Shown piece after piece: positions 44,559-59,500 of a stretch of 64,000 bases of DNA (position 1 is its first letter; each line of letters begins with the position of its first letter). The stretch is taken from NCBI GenBank assembly GCA_000181795.3, contig CM012955.1, forward strand, positions 9,559,074 through 9,623,073, in the 5' to 3' direction. The notes beneath the pieces were generated by a model. The model was not told where the DNA came from. It worked only from the letters and a program-made list of their open reading frames with translations, and ran no database searches. The position numbers and the translations under genes were made by a program. The DNA is from Trichinella spiralis. Lineage: Eukaryota > Nematoda > Enoplea > Trichinellida > Trichinellidae.

Positions 44559-47500
44559 ATGGAGCTCTTGATGTCATCATCGTCGACAGGACCGCATCTA
44601 GGTGATCTTTTTTTTTTCTCTTCTTCTCTTACTTTAACAACCGCCCATTTACATCTTTAACTGTCGTTTGTAAGCTATTTGTCGACGTGTGTGGAACTTG
44701 CTTTATTTGTGAATCATATTTTGTGCTTTTGTAAAATTGGAACGTAAATTTTGGAATATTTCAAATTTTGAACAACTGCCACATTTTCAGCAATTTTGTC
44801 AAACTTTGAAAATGGATGCATCACTGTCCACTGTGCTCAGAGCATTCATAATCGACTGGCAACAGTTCCACTGTACTTTTGTGTTCACTCAGTTCAGCAA
44901 GAACGTTTCCATCCAAGATCCAACAATCACTGGTCAGTATTTTTTTAACTTTTTATTTTCTATTCCAATTTTATTGTTATTATTTCTTTCTTACTGTCAG
45001 TGTAGGATTTAGTTAAAATTTGCATGTTGATCAATTGGACCAGATTGATAACAAGGCGAAAAACAATATTTTTCAATTAAAATCATGCTCATTTGAAATT
45101 TGTTTAGATTGAAAATTGATTCTGTTATTCAGCAATTTAAATCAATAGAACGCAATAAAGATGATAGTCATGTGAAAACTGATACATGTGTATCACTTTA
45201 AGCTGTGGTAAACAACTTCTGAAAACAAAAAAAAACAAAAACATGACAATTCGCTACACACTAACTTGTAAAATAATTATTTCACTATATTTTTTCTAAA
45301 ATATTATATTTTTCTTCAGCATAGTGAAATTGCACTGTTTTTGTATTTTGTTTTCGATGTTTTGCCTTGCACGTTGGTGTGGTAGAGAATCTCAGGCAAC
45401 GGATTGCGATGTTCACTTGAAAAAGCGAATCGTATAAAATGCAAATAATTTCGAATAATTTGCCGATCGTTTACGTTTTCAACTGAGCCCAGTAAATATT
45501 GTCATTTATTACTATTTGATCACACAAATTGAACAACGGTGGTGATGATATTATTCAAATTTCTTTTCTCTTTTATTGCTTTTGCAAATTTGCTGTTCAT
45601 CATTCTGGCAATAGAATTGTACATATTTGAAATTTTAAAATTATTAAATTGAATTTCACCATGAAACTGATTCAGTGCAAAAAAAATTTCAGATTTGAAA
45701 AACTTGAAGTACACTCCGATGTCATCTTCTTTAACGGCAGTGATGCAGATAACAAGACACACTTCTTCTGCACTTGACGATAAAAGGTAAGAAGAAAATT
45801 TTTTTTTTGCCTTTTTTAAATTTCAATTCATCTCTTGAAACTTTTGTTTTCCGCAATAATATCTAGGATGTCAGTGGTTCAGCTTAGCATATAGACACAC
45901 AAAACATTCATTTCAACAATGTATAATGATAATTAGATTTTATAAAGTGAAGTGGAATTGTGAGACATTTTTATCAACTGTATAAACATTGTATTTTTTT
46001 TTAATTTTCAAAATGAAACAAAATAAACAGAGGTACTTTAAACTTTTCCGAAAAATAAATATTCGCATGTTGACGATATGTGAAATTGCAATCAAAAGTT
46101 AATCGGTGACGAAGTTTCCATTTAATTTATAACAAAATTTGCAAAAAATAATATATATACACACGTGAGGGAATAAGGGACAACTTCCGCCTATTGTCAA
46201 TATTTTCTGCGTAATATTTATTATAATGCTGTTTCAGAAGAATGTAAATTTATCAATTTTAAAAGTAAATTTATTTGTTCTGAGCAAACTCCTCCCATCT
46301 TAGAGTTCAACAATACCGCAGAAATGTTCTATCATTGCTACTGTGTTGCAGACGTATTGTTTCGAAATTGTACTATCATTAGCAAACAAACATCATTTCA
46401 ATCTTTTAATAAAAGTGAATCCGATAAATAACCCTTTTAAGCCGGTCTATTTATTCATAAATAAGTTACTGTGCTTGTTTACTTTTTTTGTTCATCTAAC
46501 CAATGTAGTCTGCAAATGGGCTAGTAGAAAATTTTGCATAACAGTGAATATATACGAAAAATAGCATCCACTATGCGTTGTGCTTTACTATGCTGCTTTG
46601 AATTAATTTTCCAACTGTGCAACTTGCCATCATAAATGCCTTGTCAAAAATTTAAAAGCCACTGGTAAAGTATATTTGTTTGTAAAACACTGCCCGTAAT
46701 TTCTGGTCTTCTTTTAAAGGTAAACATGCTTTTTTCATCTGTTTTGCTTAATGTAGCTTGTTTTACACTTTGCGCGCTTAGATTTGATTTTTTTTGTTAT
46801 TCCACATTCATAATTTACGAAACAATATTTTAAATATTATTTTATAATTATGTAAAGCTGAAATGCAATGAAGTTGAACTTTTAAATCAAAATTTCAAAA
46901 AACTGAATGATAATTTTCGATTTAGCATAAAACATCTTACTGCACAACATTTGGCATATGTGATACAAAATAAATATTTTTGTTTTTACAAATGAAAAAT
47001 AATTAATTTGTTTGTGATTAATAAATAATATTCTAGTACAGTATCTATTAATTGATATTTTTCTTAACTTAATGATTTATTTTTGCAATCTTTTGCTAAC
47101 TAAGTATTCCATTTCATGCTGTATGTTTTTTCGAAGATTTTAAGCAACTTTTTCATATTTCATATTCATCTGAATTTCCCAAAGTATTTCAATAATTTAT
47201 AAGTGGATAGATTCAGAAATGCAGAAATTATTATCACACTGAACATCGACATTTTGGGAAATATTAACAAAATTGTGCTGGAAGATTAAACGAAAATTAA
47301 ACATTAAGATATTTCATTATGATAATTTTTTAAAAAATAATTATGTACATGTCTGACGGGTAAATAAATATCTTACTGCATGTTTATTATGGCAACATTA
47401 TATGGCAGTTGCATTTCTTTTTAGTCTGTAAATATTATTATATTTCAGTAAAAGAATTTTTAACAAATTAATTTACCTTTATATCTCATGAATATTTTTT

Positions 47501-50500
47501 TAATTTGTTTTGTTAGCTTATTTTAATATGATATTTTGCAGTGTTTTTTTAAAGAATACTGTAAAAGTTTATTGCAGAAGATTTTACACTTTTCTAGTCA
47601 TATGTAATTTCAGTGTTTTTCTTGGAAAAAATTCTCATATTGATAATAGTAGCAATGATATAGTATGATTTTTAAATGATAATGTGAAATTAATTATTAG
47701 ATAAAATTTATATCTGTAAGCTTAATAATAACGTTGAGAGTATGGAATTATTTTACGCTTCTCAATTAAAGCTGCAAATTGCATTTTTACTTTATTCAAA
47801 GAAAAATAATTAAAAAAAAGAATTGAAATATGGTTCATTTGTATTCTACATTTTCAGTGATGCATCTCTTTTCATTCCATTCATGTTTCTGTATTAATTT
47901 TAATTTTTCCAATTAATATGCAATTTGTTACATGTATTTTGCATTACTGTGTGAAATGGATGGCATAATGTTGTTAAGTTTCTAATGAAAAAAGGAATAT
48001 ATATATATTTCATCAGAGAAGCATATGAACAATAATTGCAACTGCAATCTGAGGAAGTTGTTGCAAGTTGATGGAGTTTTTTATTGTTTTTCGCAATTGT
48101 TTTGTTCATTTTTTGAAGATATTCTGAATATTTTCTACATTTTTATTAATACTTTTTTTATTACTTTTTTCTATCATTAAATTGCGATACAATTCCAACT
48201 CGTGGTGGTGCTCAAAAGCTTTGAGGTTAGTAAAACTGAATCAGTTATCCGTTTCCGATGTGATATTTATTTCGGTTTGATTTTAAATATTGTACCGTTT
48301 TTTTTCGAATGGAATTCAGTGATTCTATTTAATATTAATTTTTCTTGATCAACCGATTCCTTTAAAACGTGTACAATTATTTCAATTAAACATATTTTAA
48401 GAAGGGCATTGTGCTTGCTAATTTAAACAATTCTCCATATTGTAAACGGATTTAATTTGATTTAATGACATTATAAAACACATTCAAGGATTCTGTGAGT
48501 TTTATAAAATGCAAAAATTTGTACAACGAATAATAATGAAACTTTATGTGTGTGATAAACTGGGCAATTCCCGTATAAAATGCGCGTGTTTTGGCATACT
48601 GAGGTTTTATTTGATGTATTTTACGCGGTTCCAAGCAATTTCTGCTTTATTCAACTTAAGCTAACGTTTGATCCTGTGACCAACTGCAAACGATGATTGT
48701 CACTAATCTGAAAATTGAATTGGCAATTTAGAGCGGATCCGCGATGACGATGCACCCAGCAAATTTAAGAACAAACGTTAAGTAGGTTCAGCAGATAAGA
48801 TCAATCAGGAGAAATGTTCGTTCGATTGGACTGTTGTTGGTCAGGCTTGCAAGTAGCTTCCATTTTGTCCATTTTACCACTTCTCAGTGTTCTGTGCTTT
48901 GCTTAACGAGAAAATCTGCGCGATTTATCTCGCTCGTCAATCGGATACGTTTGATTGGGCACGCCTGTGTTCAATAGTTGTAAACGATCACCGCGTTGAT
49001 GGCTAGGCAACACCGCTGCACCCGCTTTCAGCCGACTGATGACGACATTTTTGACAGCAACTATTGCATCTTTTAAGATTAATTGTTCATAACTGCCTAA
49101 TCTAACATTAAGCTCGACGACGATCGCTCTCGACCACAAAAACTTATGCCAATGACCAAGCAGGCTGTGCTGAACAGACGAATTCGCATAAAAATGTCTT
49201 TCTTCTGAAGCTTACCTTTTCCTGTTGGGCACAATGAATGTCTTTTCTTTTGAAATTTCAATTTTTAAAAAGCAGTATCTTTTTTTCTTTTTATCTTTTC
49301 AAGTCATTTTAAAAGAGTTCACTTTTTTAACAGCTAAATCAATCTGCTTCTGGTAATAACCAACTGTCATTGCTGTAATTAATTAGCACGAACTGTTAAC
49401 GCTAAAATGTAAAATTGATATCGTATATTATTCAAATATTAAAAAGTATACAATATTGGACAAGGAGACGAATGGGATTTCAGTCTAATTTTCAAAACTC
49501 CAACAACCTGAAAGCAAGATGTTCTTCATCTACACATACCTATTGAGAATATTGAAGCGAATAAAACGTTGATGTGATGTTAAATTCAATTGCAAGCTGC
49601 GAGCAGTTATTTCGCTTGTGAAAAGCAATCTGAATGTAGTACTTGTTTATTAATTAGCAATCAAATTTTTAATGGTGATAAAGTTCTTTTCTTTTTTAAA
49701 CAACTTTGAAAATAAATTTCAGAAAGTTTTGCACCTTACAATAGTTCATTTGACACTGATGGTAGTTGTTGAATGAGAGAGGAATTTGGGCTGTATAAAG
49801 GACCTGTGATTAGTAAGCAAACAATGAACACAAAAAAATAAAAGTTTTACGTGTTTTGTCAAAGTAATTTGAATAAAATAATATCAGTAAGGCAAGCAAT
49901 TTTTCGGTCGTCAATGACCGCACAGTTTGGGCATAGTGTTCGTTGTACTGTTGGCAAATGTTTTGTTGAAACTGAAATTATTTGAGAAATTCATAATTAC
50001 TCATAGTGCATAATTCATTGTGTAATAATTGTTATCAGAAAAAAAACAGAAAAACAGCATCATTATCCACTGTAGCAATTACCTTGTAGTGTGTAATTTC
50101 ATTGATCGTTAATTTCAAGCTTCACAAAATCAAAGCGAGTAATCGATATACACTTGGCACCGTCTTTAATGCTTCTCATTCTATTTGCAAAGAAAATGAA
50201 CGAACACTTGAAAGAAAGCGTTGTTGTGAAAAATTTTCATTTCTACAAATAAATATACTTATTGTTTTGTTTAAAGTTTGTTATAATAGAAAATAGCCTT
50301 TGTTTATAATATTGAAAAGCTTTACAACAATGTGCGTGAAATTAAATAAGTGCAAGTAAACTACAGTTTTATTTTTTGAACAATTATTATTACAACAGTA
50401 AAATTTAAATAAATTGAAAGTAGCAGTTGAATGAATGTGAGAATTAATAGTCTGAAATTATGAACATAATTGACCCGAAATAGTCTGCTTAAACTTGGTT

Positions 50501-53500
50501 TTCCACGAGAGTACAAGCTTGATATAGGGAACATGAAAATACTTCAAGACAATTAGCCATGGGCAGCATCGCTATAAGCTAAGCCGATGTGGCGACGAGC
50601 AATTCGCTGAAATATGAATACTCAGTGCAATTGAGTCTGCGTCAAATCAAACCGAAGTCGGTGAAACATGTAGATTTCGACAATTAGTATTCACCCCAAA
50701 CATTGCATCAGGTCGTCAGTTGCTTGCCGTGTTTAATTTGCAAATTACAAATGTAAGATAATTTTATTGTTATTTCATTAAAACAGTTTTTCAGAGTACA
50801 TTCTACATTAAAATATTTTTCTATTCTATGCTTCACTAAACAACACTGCATTGATTCTTAATTTTGTAATTAAATTTGCATACTAGATTATGAAATTCAA
50901 TGATTGTGTAATAGTCAACGAATAGTTGTTGAATTGAATTTTGCATTTTGAGTGCTAATGCGCGCACACGCACACCCATTCATACACACACAACACAGCG
51001 CCTGTATTCTAAGTTATTAAATATTTCAAGCGTTATCTGTTTTTATTTGGTGCTTTTTCAGTTGAGAAAATTTAACTAATATCATATTTATTAAGTTTGT
51101 GCTTTGCTTTGCTTTAATTTAAATATAAAAGAATTTCACGGATAATCTAATATTTGAAATTAATCATCATATAATAAAACTAGTGTTCACAGTTTTTGCA
51201 TAGTTTATCAGCCAAGATAATAGTTGCAAGTAAAAATTCTCAATGCATATTAAAAGTTGTTTGCATCGATAATTTTGTCAGAATTATTTGCATGCAACTG
51301 AACGTGTTTTTTAAATTGGCAAAACAACAATCAATTTAAAATATTTTAAATACACTCGGCATGTTTGCATTGAGCTATGCATAGCTCAAATAATTAGCGT
51401 CATAAAAATTTTACGAGTGTCACATTTTGTTCTTAATCTTTAATCTATCATAAGCATTTTTTTCATTGCTGAAAAGCAGATATGCAGAAAATTTATTTCA
51501 AATAATTCTTTGTGAAATATTGCATATTGATAAATGGAAATATACGTTGAAATGTTTTGAAAATTTATATTCTTGTGGAAATTATAAAAACAACAGAAAT
51601 CAGTACAAGTTCATTGCTCAAATGCACTCGTTTAATGGATACTAGAAAACGAATTCTGCTATTTTAGCTAAGCAAACGTATATTCGGATCATTTTCAATC
51701 ATTTTAATGATAATAAAATATCTATTAATATTGTCATTAATGTTTTTTGTTGGCTTTCCATGGTAATTAATAATTTTCTAACGCTGATAGAACATGTGAT
51801 TACTGAATTTGAAATGGAAAAAGAAAACATGGTTTCATGTAACAAAATGACACTGGCATAATTATTGCTCTGAGCTAATAAACATATGCAAATATGAGTA
51901 ATAAATTTACCAATTAATGATTCAAAGATTGTGAAAATTTTTTGCACAGACCTTATTTCACAGCTAATTAACATTCTGTGCAATTGTCGTCAATTAGAGC
52001 AAATTTATGCTTGCAACGGCTTACAATTTCTTTCTTTCTTTTTTTTAAGCATATATATATATATATATATTTCAGTTTTTTAATATAAATATATGCAGAT
52101 ATTTGAATTCAATACAGTTTTTTCACGTAACGTTTGTTGTGATTACTAGTGTAATATGTATTATTGTTATTCAAGAACATTAATGTAAAACGATGAAGTG
52201 TGGATTTTGCTTTGTTCTTTTTGTGTTGATTTTCAAGTCAGGAAAGTATTATTGAATATCTATATAACATTTTGCTTAGCTATGATCACAGGACATTTGC
52301 ATTATTGAATTCATTCAATGAATGCATTGTATTTTTTTACATTTTCTTCTTCTTCTTGTTCGTTTTTTAAGCTTGACATTGTCAATGAGTTGTGTGCTTG
52401 CGTCATGCATTATTCTACACTCTAGGTCATTGAATGTACAAATTAAATCAATCCCCATCAGTGTGATGAATTGATAATTAGAAAGAAATACTGTACTAAT
52501 TCACTTATGCAGTTAAATGAGCGAATGCTGACAAAAGAAGAGGAGGAGGAAAGTCTTTATAAATTTAGGAAACATGAAATATATCGGCAAATGTATAGCC
52601 GTTGATCAACATTTCTTAAATGACCTGCACTTTTATTGAATGATCTGGTCAAGAAGAAAATATCCAATCAGTGCTTCTAGTTATATATTTGTTGTTTCCG
52701 GTTAATTGGACGTCATAGGACTGGGTCATGTTGTTTTCGTAAGCAAATTTTCATTCACTCCGCTCTGTCAGAGGTTTCTAGCGTGCTCGGCTTTCGTGAT
52801 CCCCTCCACTGGAAAGCATCTTCAGCGAATAGCATTGAAAATTGTGCTCAAATTAGAAGAGGCGTTGATGGCCTTTGGCCGGCTCTACTACTATATGCGG
52901 ACACAGTGAATATTCATATCTGATTGCGGTGCTTCAACGATCAATTGAAGAGAGAGACAGAAAGAGAGAGAGAGAACGAGAGTCCAGCTCCATCAGTTCT
53001 AGTAAATTCTGCTCATCGAGTTCACTTATTGCTGACAAAATGTAAGCAGAGTTTTAAATTGTTTGCCCAAATTTGGGTAGCTTAGGGCAACCATCCCATC
53101 TCAGTATCAAGTACCAGCTGAATTCTTTAAGCGAACTGCTGAATAAATAATCTCACGGCAGCTGTATGTCCAATCGATTTATTCTTTACCATACAATGCA
53201 TTATTTATTTGTTTGTTTGTTTGTTTAACGATTAAGTCATCAAGCAGATATTAAGCGGGAATAAAAAGGAGGAAGCTGAATTTATCACTGTAGGCGTGAA
53301 ATTCACAATTACTGCTTTTTCACGGTCGCTTTAGCTTGGTGTAATAATAATTGCAAGCATTGCATTAATCGATGGCAATAAATTTGTAATTAGCATTCAA
53401 GTTTACAGTCCTAATTGCTGAGCTTGCTTCTGACAAATAAGCAGCAAACTGAAACGTAAAACGAGCTGTTGTTTGTCATGGACCGTTTTCAACGGAATGA

Positions 53501-56500
53501 ACATAGCAGATGCTAACGCGTGAAGTTTTTCACGAGCTGTTGTCATGCGTAGGTTTGAATGGGAGTTTTCAACCGCCTCATTACAGACTGTTGCTAGTCT
53601 ATCTAGCAGGCTGCTAAGCTGAGCTGGTTGTAAAGCTGTTTTAACCGTTTTTCAACTTTTCACTTGCTTTTCACCACCTCACTGCGCGCATATATATATA
53701 TATATGTCTGTCCTGCGAAAGTGCACTGCTGAGTAAGTTGTGAAACGTTGTGCAAAGTTTCCAAATTTTAAATTAAATTTTAATAAAGTATCTATCCACT
53801 TTGCTCTGATGTGATCAATTTGCAGCTTATTATTGGAAAATATTTTTACATGAAAAACTTGGAATTAAAAGAAGAACGTAGTATACGGGATTAAGAAAAA
53901 TGATTTACTCTTCTCATTGCCGAGCAATTAAATTTCACCGCGCACCTAAAACATCACAAACTATTTGAATTACAATAATATAAATACGGAAGTGGCAGAA
54001 ATAATGAAAAAGTGCTAAAAAATTTATTGCAAATCACGAATGTATTATTGCATCCGCAACACAATCTTTCTCCCTTTTGGCCAGTTCAGCTTTTTTCAGC
54101 TTTGCAAACGTTCAAAAGTTTTATTAATTTCTTCTCGAAGCAAATGGATATTGTAAAAAAAAATATAATAAACATATCGATCATAACAATTTTCATCATT
54201 CAACACACTAGTTAATAATTGGATTTATTGGTTGAAAATTTTTTAGCATCACAGAAACCACTCTTCTGGAATGACATCTGAAAGCAGCGCAAGTTTCTTT
54301 CTTTTTTATGTAAAGGAATGCTTTTGGCATTCATCTGGCATTTGGATTGATTTTCATTTTTCTTGTGCTCTGAAACCTCAACATATTTTTTGCGTTGAAA
54401 GAAAAAAAAACATGCTTTGATTGAGTGATGACTCTTTAGAGTTGTCTAGATATTATAAATTGCTGATACTGGAAAATAGCGTTGCCATTGTAGTTGCCTA
54501 AACTGATTCCTCTTATACATATGTATGTCTAAAGCGAAATAATTCGATTAGCTTTTTAATGTATATTATTGAAACAAAATATGAATCAAGATAAAATGTT
54601 GGCTACTGACATTCAATTTAAAAAATACGCACAGTTGTGATTATCTTTTATTATTTGTGTAATAGTTGAATGATTTTTGTAAAAATGAGTTTTAAATTTC
54701 ATATGCAATATTCAATTTTAATTGAACTTTGCTAATTTATAAAAATCAAAAGACGAATATTTCCATGAATGCATGCTGCTGTTATTAAATATTACATGGT
54801 ATCATGAGAAGAAAAGAACCATCGTCATCTTGTGCGGAATAATTTGAGTATTTTCATTGTAATAATATGTATTTGCTTCAGCTTGAACCGAGAACCAGCA
54901 GCATAGCTAGTATTCATTCAAAATGGACCATTAATGATCACTTCCATAACAAAAGGAGGCACATTTTTAATATATCTTCATAAACCAAGTATTGATCACT
55001 TAGAACAATATTGCATGGCAGCTTTGCGTCATTGTGTGTGTGTGAAAATGCGCTCATTTCAGGCCTGAAAATATAAGAACGGTTCGAATGAAAAGAACTT
55101 CTTATTGATGATAGATGATATCTTATCTAAAATAAAGGGAAAGCGATATTCAATGCCAGTTTCAAGTTTTTCACTTTTTTCTACAACAACTGGGGATTCC
55201 ATTCGCATCAAAGCGTGACTGTGAGTGATTTCTTTGTAAAAAGAAAGCCAGCCGCTTGATTACGCTTGAAGCGTTCTCGTTTGTTGCGTAAAGCAGCGTT
55301 TGAACGTAGTTATCTATTACAACAATAATCGGAAATCGAAAGCATTGTCGCAGCAGTGTAATAATGTCCATGTGGAATCTTTTGTTTTGTAAATAATTAC
55401 CATGCCGCACGCGAAAACCTTACAGATACTGTCCATCGGAGATTAAAATTCCCCTCAAAACTGACAACTGCTGAAATATGAAACTGAATTCGATGTAATT
55501 GGATAATATTCTACGCAAAAGTTGTTTTGCGGATGATGAGGAGTATTTTTTCTAATGAGGACTGAGTGCATCTTTCTAATATACAGATATCGTATTGTTA
55601 ATCAAGACGCAGCTTGACGTCTTTTGCAAATGCAGCTTTTTCAATTATTTTTTCATCGTTTTGAAATTCTGTAATTTTCTGTTGCTTTACAATTGTGTTT
55701 TTTTTGGGAAAGGTGCGGTGAAACTTTTCGTATATTTAACTGTAAATTTCAACTGTCACTATGTTTTATTTTTAATCGGTTGTTTTACTAAAAGCTTAAA
55801 TTAGTCTTTTTAAATTTCGTTTTTGATATCATCAGAATTTATGAAATGCGTTTTATTTTGGTGAAATGATTTCCATTTTAAGTTTTGAATAATAGCAGCA
55901 GTAGTGCAGTGGTAAGAATAATATCTTAATGCGCGATATTGCGATAATGGAAATCGATGCCATATCATGAGCTGAGAATGAACCAAAATGCAAGTGTTTA
56001 TCCCAAAACTAAACGTTGACTTATTATGACATCTATTTTAATGTTGTTAATTTTCTCGGCATTGTATATTTTGTGCAAGGAATTTATTATGCCGGGATGA
56101 AGCCGTTGCTTGCTGGGCCTAATAAAACCATGAATATTTTGATTTGTTTATTCAAATTTATATTATTAAATGAACAACAACAGGTGGCATTCATATTTAG
56201 CATTACTTCGTGGAGCTGCTCAGCATGTAATGAACATTTCAATAAGATAACTGTGTTACTTTGACGTTTGTGAGTATTTTTATTGTTTGATTTTGTAATT
56301 ATTTTGCTCAGTGAAGAGTTAATATTAAATCCGTCTTGTGATTGAACTTATGCTCCGGTCATCTTCATCGTTTCCCCAGATAGATTATATGTGACACAAT
56401 GTCAGAATTCAGAGGAGAATTGACCATCCCAAATGTATGAGAAAAATCGGAAGTTTAACATGCTATGAAATAATCGAACTAGATTTGAATTAAATTTTTC

Positions 56501-59500
56501 AAATGTCAACACGTTGATTGGAATTTGTTTTCTTTAAACGTGAAAATTGGAATAAAATTATCCTTTTTTAGATTTGCATCTTAATTTAGCATCGCTTTGT
56601 ATATAATTTCAAAAGCGCTTCTTTTTTCAAAAATTGCAAAATATTAAACACTGGTAAACTTTATTTACATATATATATTCCCTTTTGTTTTAGCTTTTTT
56701 CATTTTCTTTTATTCAAATTATCGAAGAAAAATTGATTGTAAATTTTTCTTTTAATATACTTTTGAATTGGATGCGAAATTTGAAATTGATTGTACTATT
56801 GTCATATAAATGTGCAAGATGAATGGCGCATGTCTGAAATGTTTCGAAAAGTTAATCACACGAGAGTAGAAAATATTAAAATTCCATTTTGAGTCACATA
56901 AATTTAACCAATCTCCAATAAGTGGCTTTTAAAAGCGGGCCGTTCCAGTGCACCTCCGCAGCGATAATCGCTTCACAGTTTTATTTATGATAACAGTTTA
57001 AATAATGGAAATTTTTAAAAAATTTCCCATTTTCAGGCAGTGTAGATGTTTATATTCATGTATTGCGATTGAAGTCCAATATCTATTGAATGATGAAAGC
57101 TTTAGGATGCAATTTTTCTGCACAAAAAAGCATTCAACTGTTCAATATAGAGAACGATCGTTTTTCATTATTTATCCTACGTTGATTATTAAGCTGACGT
57201 TGAGTCATGAAAGTGAATTTTAGCAGAAGAATTACTGCAGTGATAGGTTACGTTTTTTCAAAATAAAGCACAAGTGTTTACAAATTAGCAGAATTTATGA
57301 TAATATTTGTACAAAATTGCGGTACAAATTAGCTTCAGAACATGAGTGGGGCACTTCTTTTACACAGCTGTGCAGATGATGGGAAATTTTATGCTTTTCA
57401 AAATAAATAAATAGCAATTTTGCAAGTAATGGTAATAGTAACAATATTTTTCAATTTTAAAATGAGACAAATGAAGTTCCAATGAATGCATATTCAAATT
57501 TTAAAAAAGTAAAAGTTTTGTTTGTGTTCAACAAAGCAATGTTGTTTTCTTTTTATTCATAACGTTTCCTGTGTCATTACTGTTTTAATTGCTCTGCATT
57601 TTCCATTCAAATTCATCTTGACAATTATTAAGAAATAGCTTTCAATCAAATTAATAGGTAGGAAAAAAATTGCTGAAAAATGGTGCAGACCATTTTTTCC
57701 ACTTTGTGAATAAGCTCGTTATGTGCTATTTCATCAAGTGGAAGCTTTCATTTATTTTTGGTTTTTCTTTCACATATAATATAGTCCGGTAATTTTTTTT
57801 TCGGCCGGGAAAACCAACTTCCATTAGGATTGTATTGTGTTGAAATGGTTATTGTTGAATAAAGTAGTGCTGGAATAAATTGCTTCGGTTCAATGAAAGG
57901 AAATTTTGTCATTAACTTTCGGCATTTGGTCAGTGGTTTTGTTGGCCATTGGCGAGAAAGATGTCGACCCAATGCAACGCGGGCGGACGATTAATTATGC
58001 TGCAATTCACATCAGTAGCCAACTTGACGTGTTTTTTTTCTTCTTTCTTTTTTGACTAGGAAGCAAGCAGTCGTTGAGTGATTTATTGACTATTTTCATA
58101 ACTGAATAATAATAATAAGAATAATAATACACTTTGGTATTGTGTGAAAATTAAACCACAATCTGTTAAGCTGAATTGGGCGTAAGTGAGTGAAGAAGCT
58201 ATAGATGGGATGGCAAGAAGAGCGAGCCAAAAGTGCCACTCTTTGGCTTAGTTACATTCATTTGTTGTCGACCAAATTGGAAAGGCTTTTTCTGTGAATA
58301 TTCAATAAATGCAATTTACAAATTCAACATCTTTGCGGCTGCAACGTTGACTTAACATTAACGTAAATGTTTTCCGTCAGAATATTCAGCTTGAAATCCG
58401 AGTGATAACGTTACGCGCTTTGAATATTTTCTGTTCTTTTTTTCCCTCTCTTTCTCTCTTTGTTGTTGTTGCTGCATTTATCAGCCCCTTGAATCAGCAG
58501 CAACTTTTGGTGAGTATAGTAATATGATGAACAAGTGGGACGGTTTAATTGTTGCATGAATTTCATATTTATTTGTAACAGTCAGTTTGCTAATACGAAC
58601 TGTACCTTCGTATGCAAGATTAATTAATAGTCGAATAATAAATACAGAGGAAAAAAGGATGAAGAGCATTAATTTACTCCACATTAAATATTTATTTCAA
58701 TTTGCAATATGCTTATTGAATAGCAAAAGTAAATTTTTGTCGTTAAATGTCCACGTATGCAAAATTACTTGAATTGTATGTTGTTGTTTGCTGAAAAGGT
58801 GGATGAATTTGAACAGCACTACGGAGAAAAGGATCAAATTTTCTGAGCCACATTTTCCACTGAGTTTGCTAACAAATGTCGAAGAAACTGTTCACTTTGT
58901 TTGTTGTATGCTTTAGTTTCGATTAAAATGAGAAAAAAAAGTTTACTTTTCAAAAATGCCGTGCATTCCAAATTATTGCATTACTGTAAAAATCTAGCTT
59001 TCGATGGTACAGTTTCCGTTTCCGCATTCTTCGCTATTGTCAATGGACATTTGGGAAAAGTTTATGCTCTTCTTTCATTTTTTGTAAATTTACAGTTTGA
59101 AGAGAAAATTTCATAGCTAAGGGTTCAAGATTAGCGGTTCCAAGGGTTGATTAGATTTCGTGTACATTCAAGCCTAGTTTAATTTTTGCAAATCAAAAGA
59201 AATTGTTTAAAAAAATGCTGATTTTCCATTTTGTGGCGCTTGATTTGTTTAACACGAGTTATTATTTGGGTTTATTTCATTTATTTGGTGACAAATTAAT
59301 TAAAAGCAACGTTATCTATGAATTTTGATGGTAAATGGTGAATAATTTTAAAAGTTCATTTTCAATGGAATATGACGACAACAACAACGACGACGACGAC
59401 AGTGACGACGTTGTGCAAAGCACAAATCAAGGCTGTTTCAGTTGGCAGGAAATTTGAGAAAAGCTATTGCCAGTTAGTTTTGTTTTGCAAATGAGCAAAA

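Noticed and set aside
52706-52909. Plus-strand frame in a GC-richer patch
   Set aside because: There is no splice context, domain or supporting frame nearby, and GA-rich simple sequence follows directly.
55896-55970. tRNA-like stretch with A-box-like TAGTGCAGTGG and B-box-like TCGATGCC
   Set aside because: The acceptor stem does not pair, the anticodon loop is nine bases and the B box is imperfect. At best it is a very old tRNA or SINE relic.
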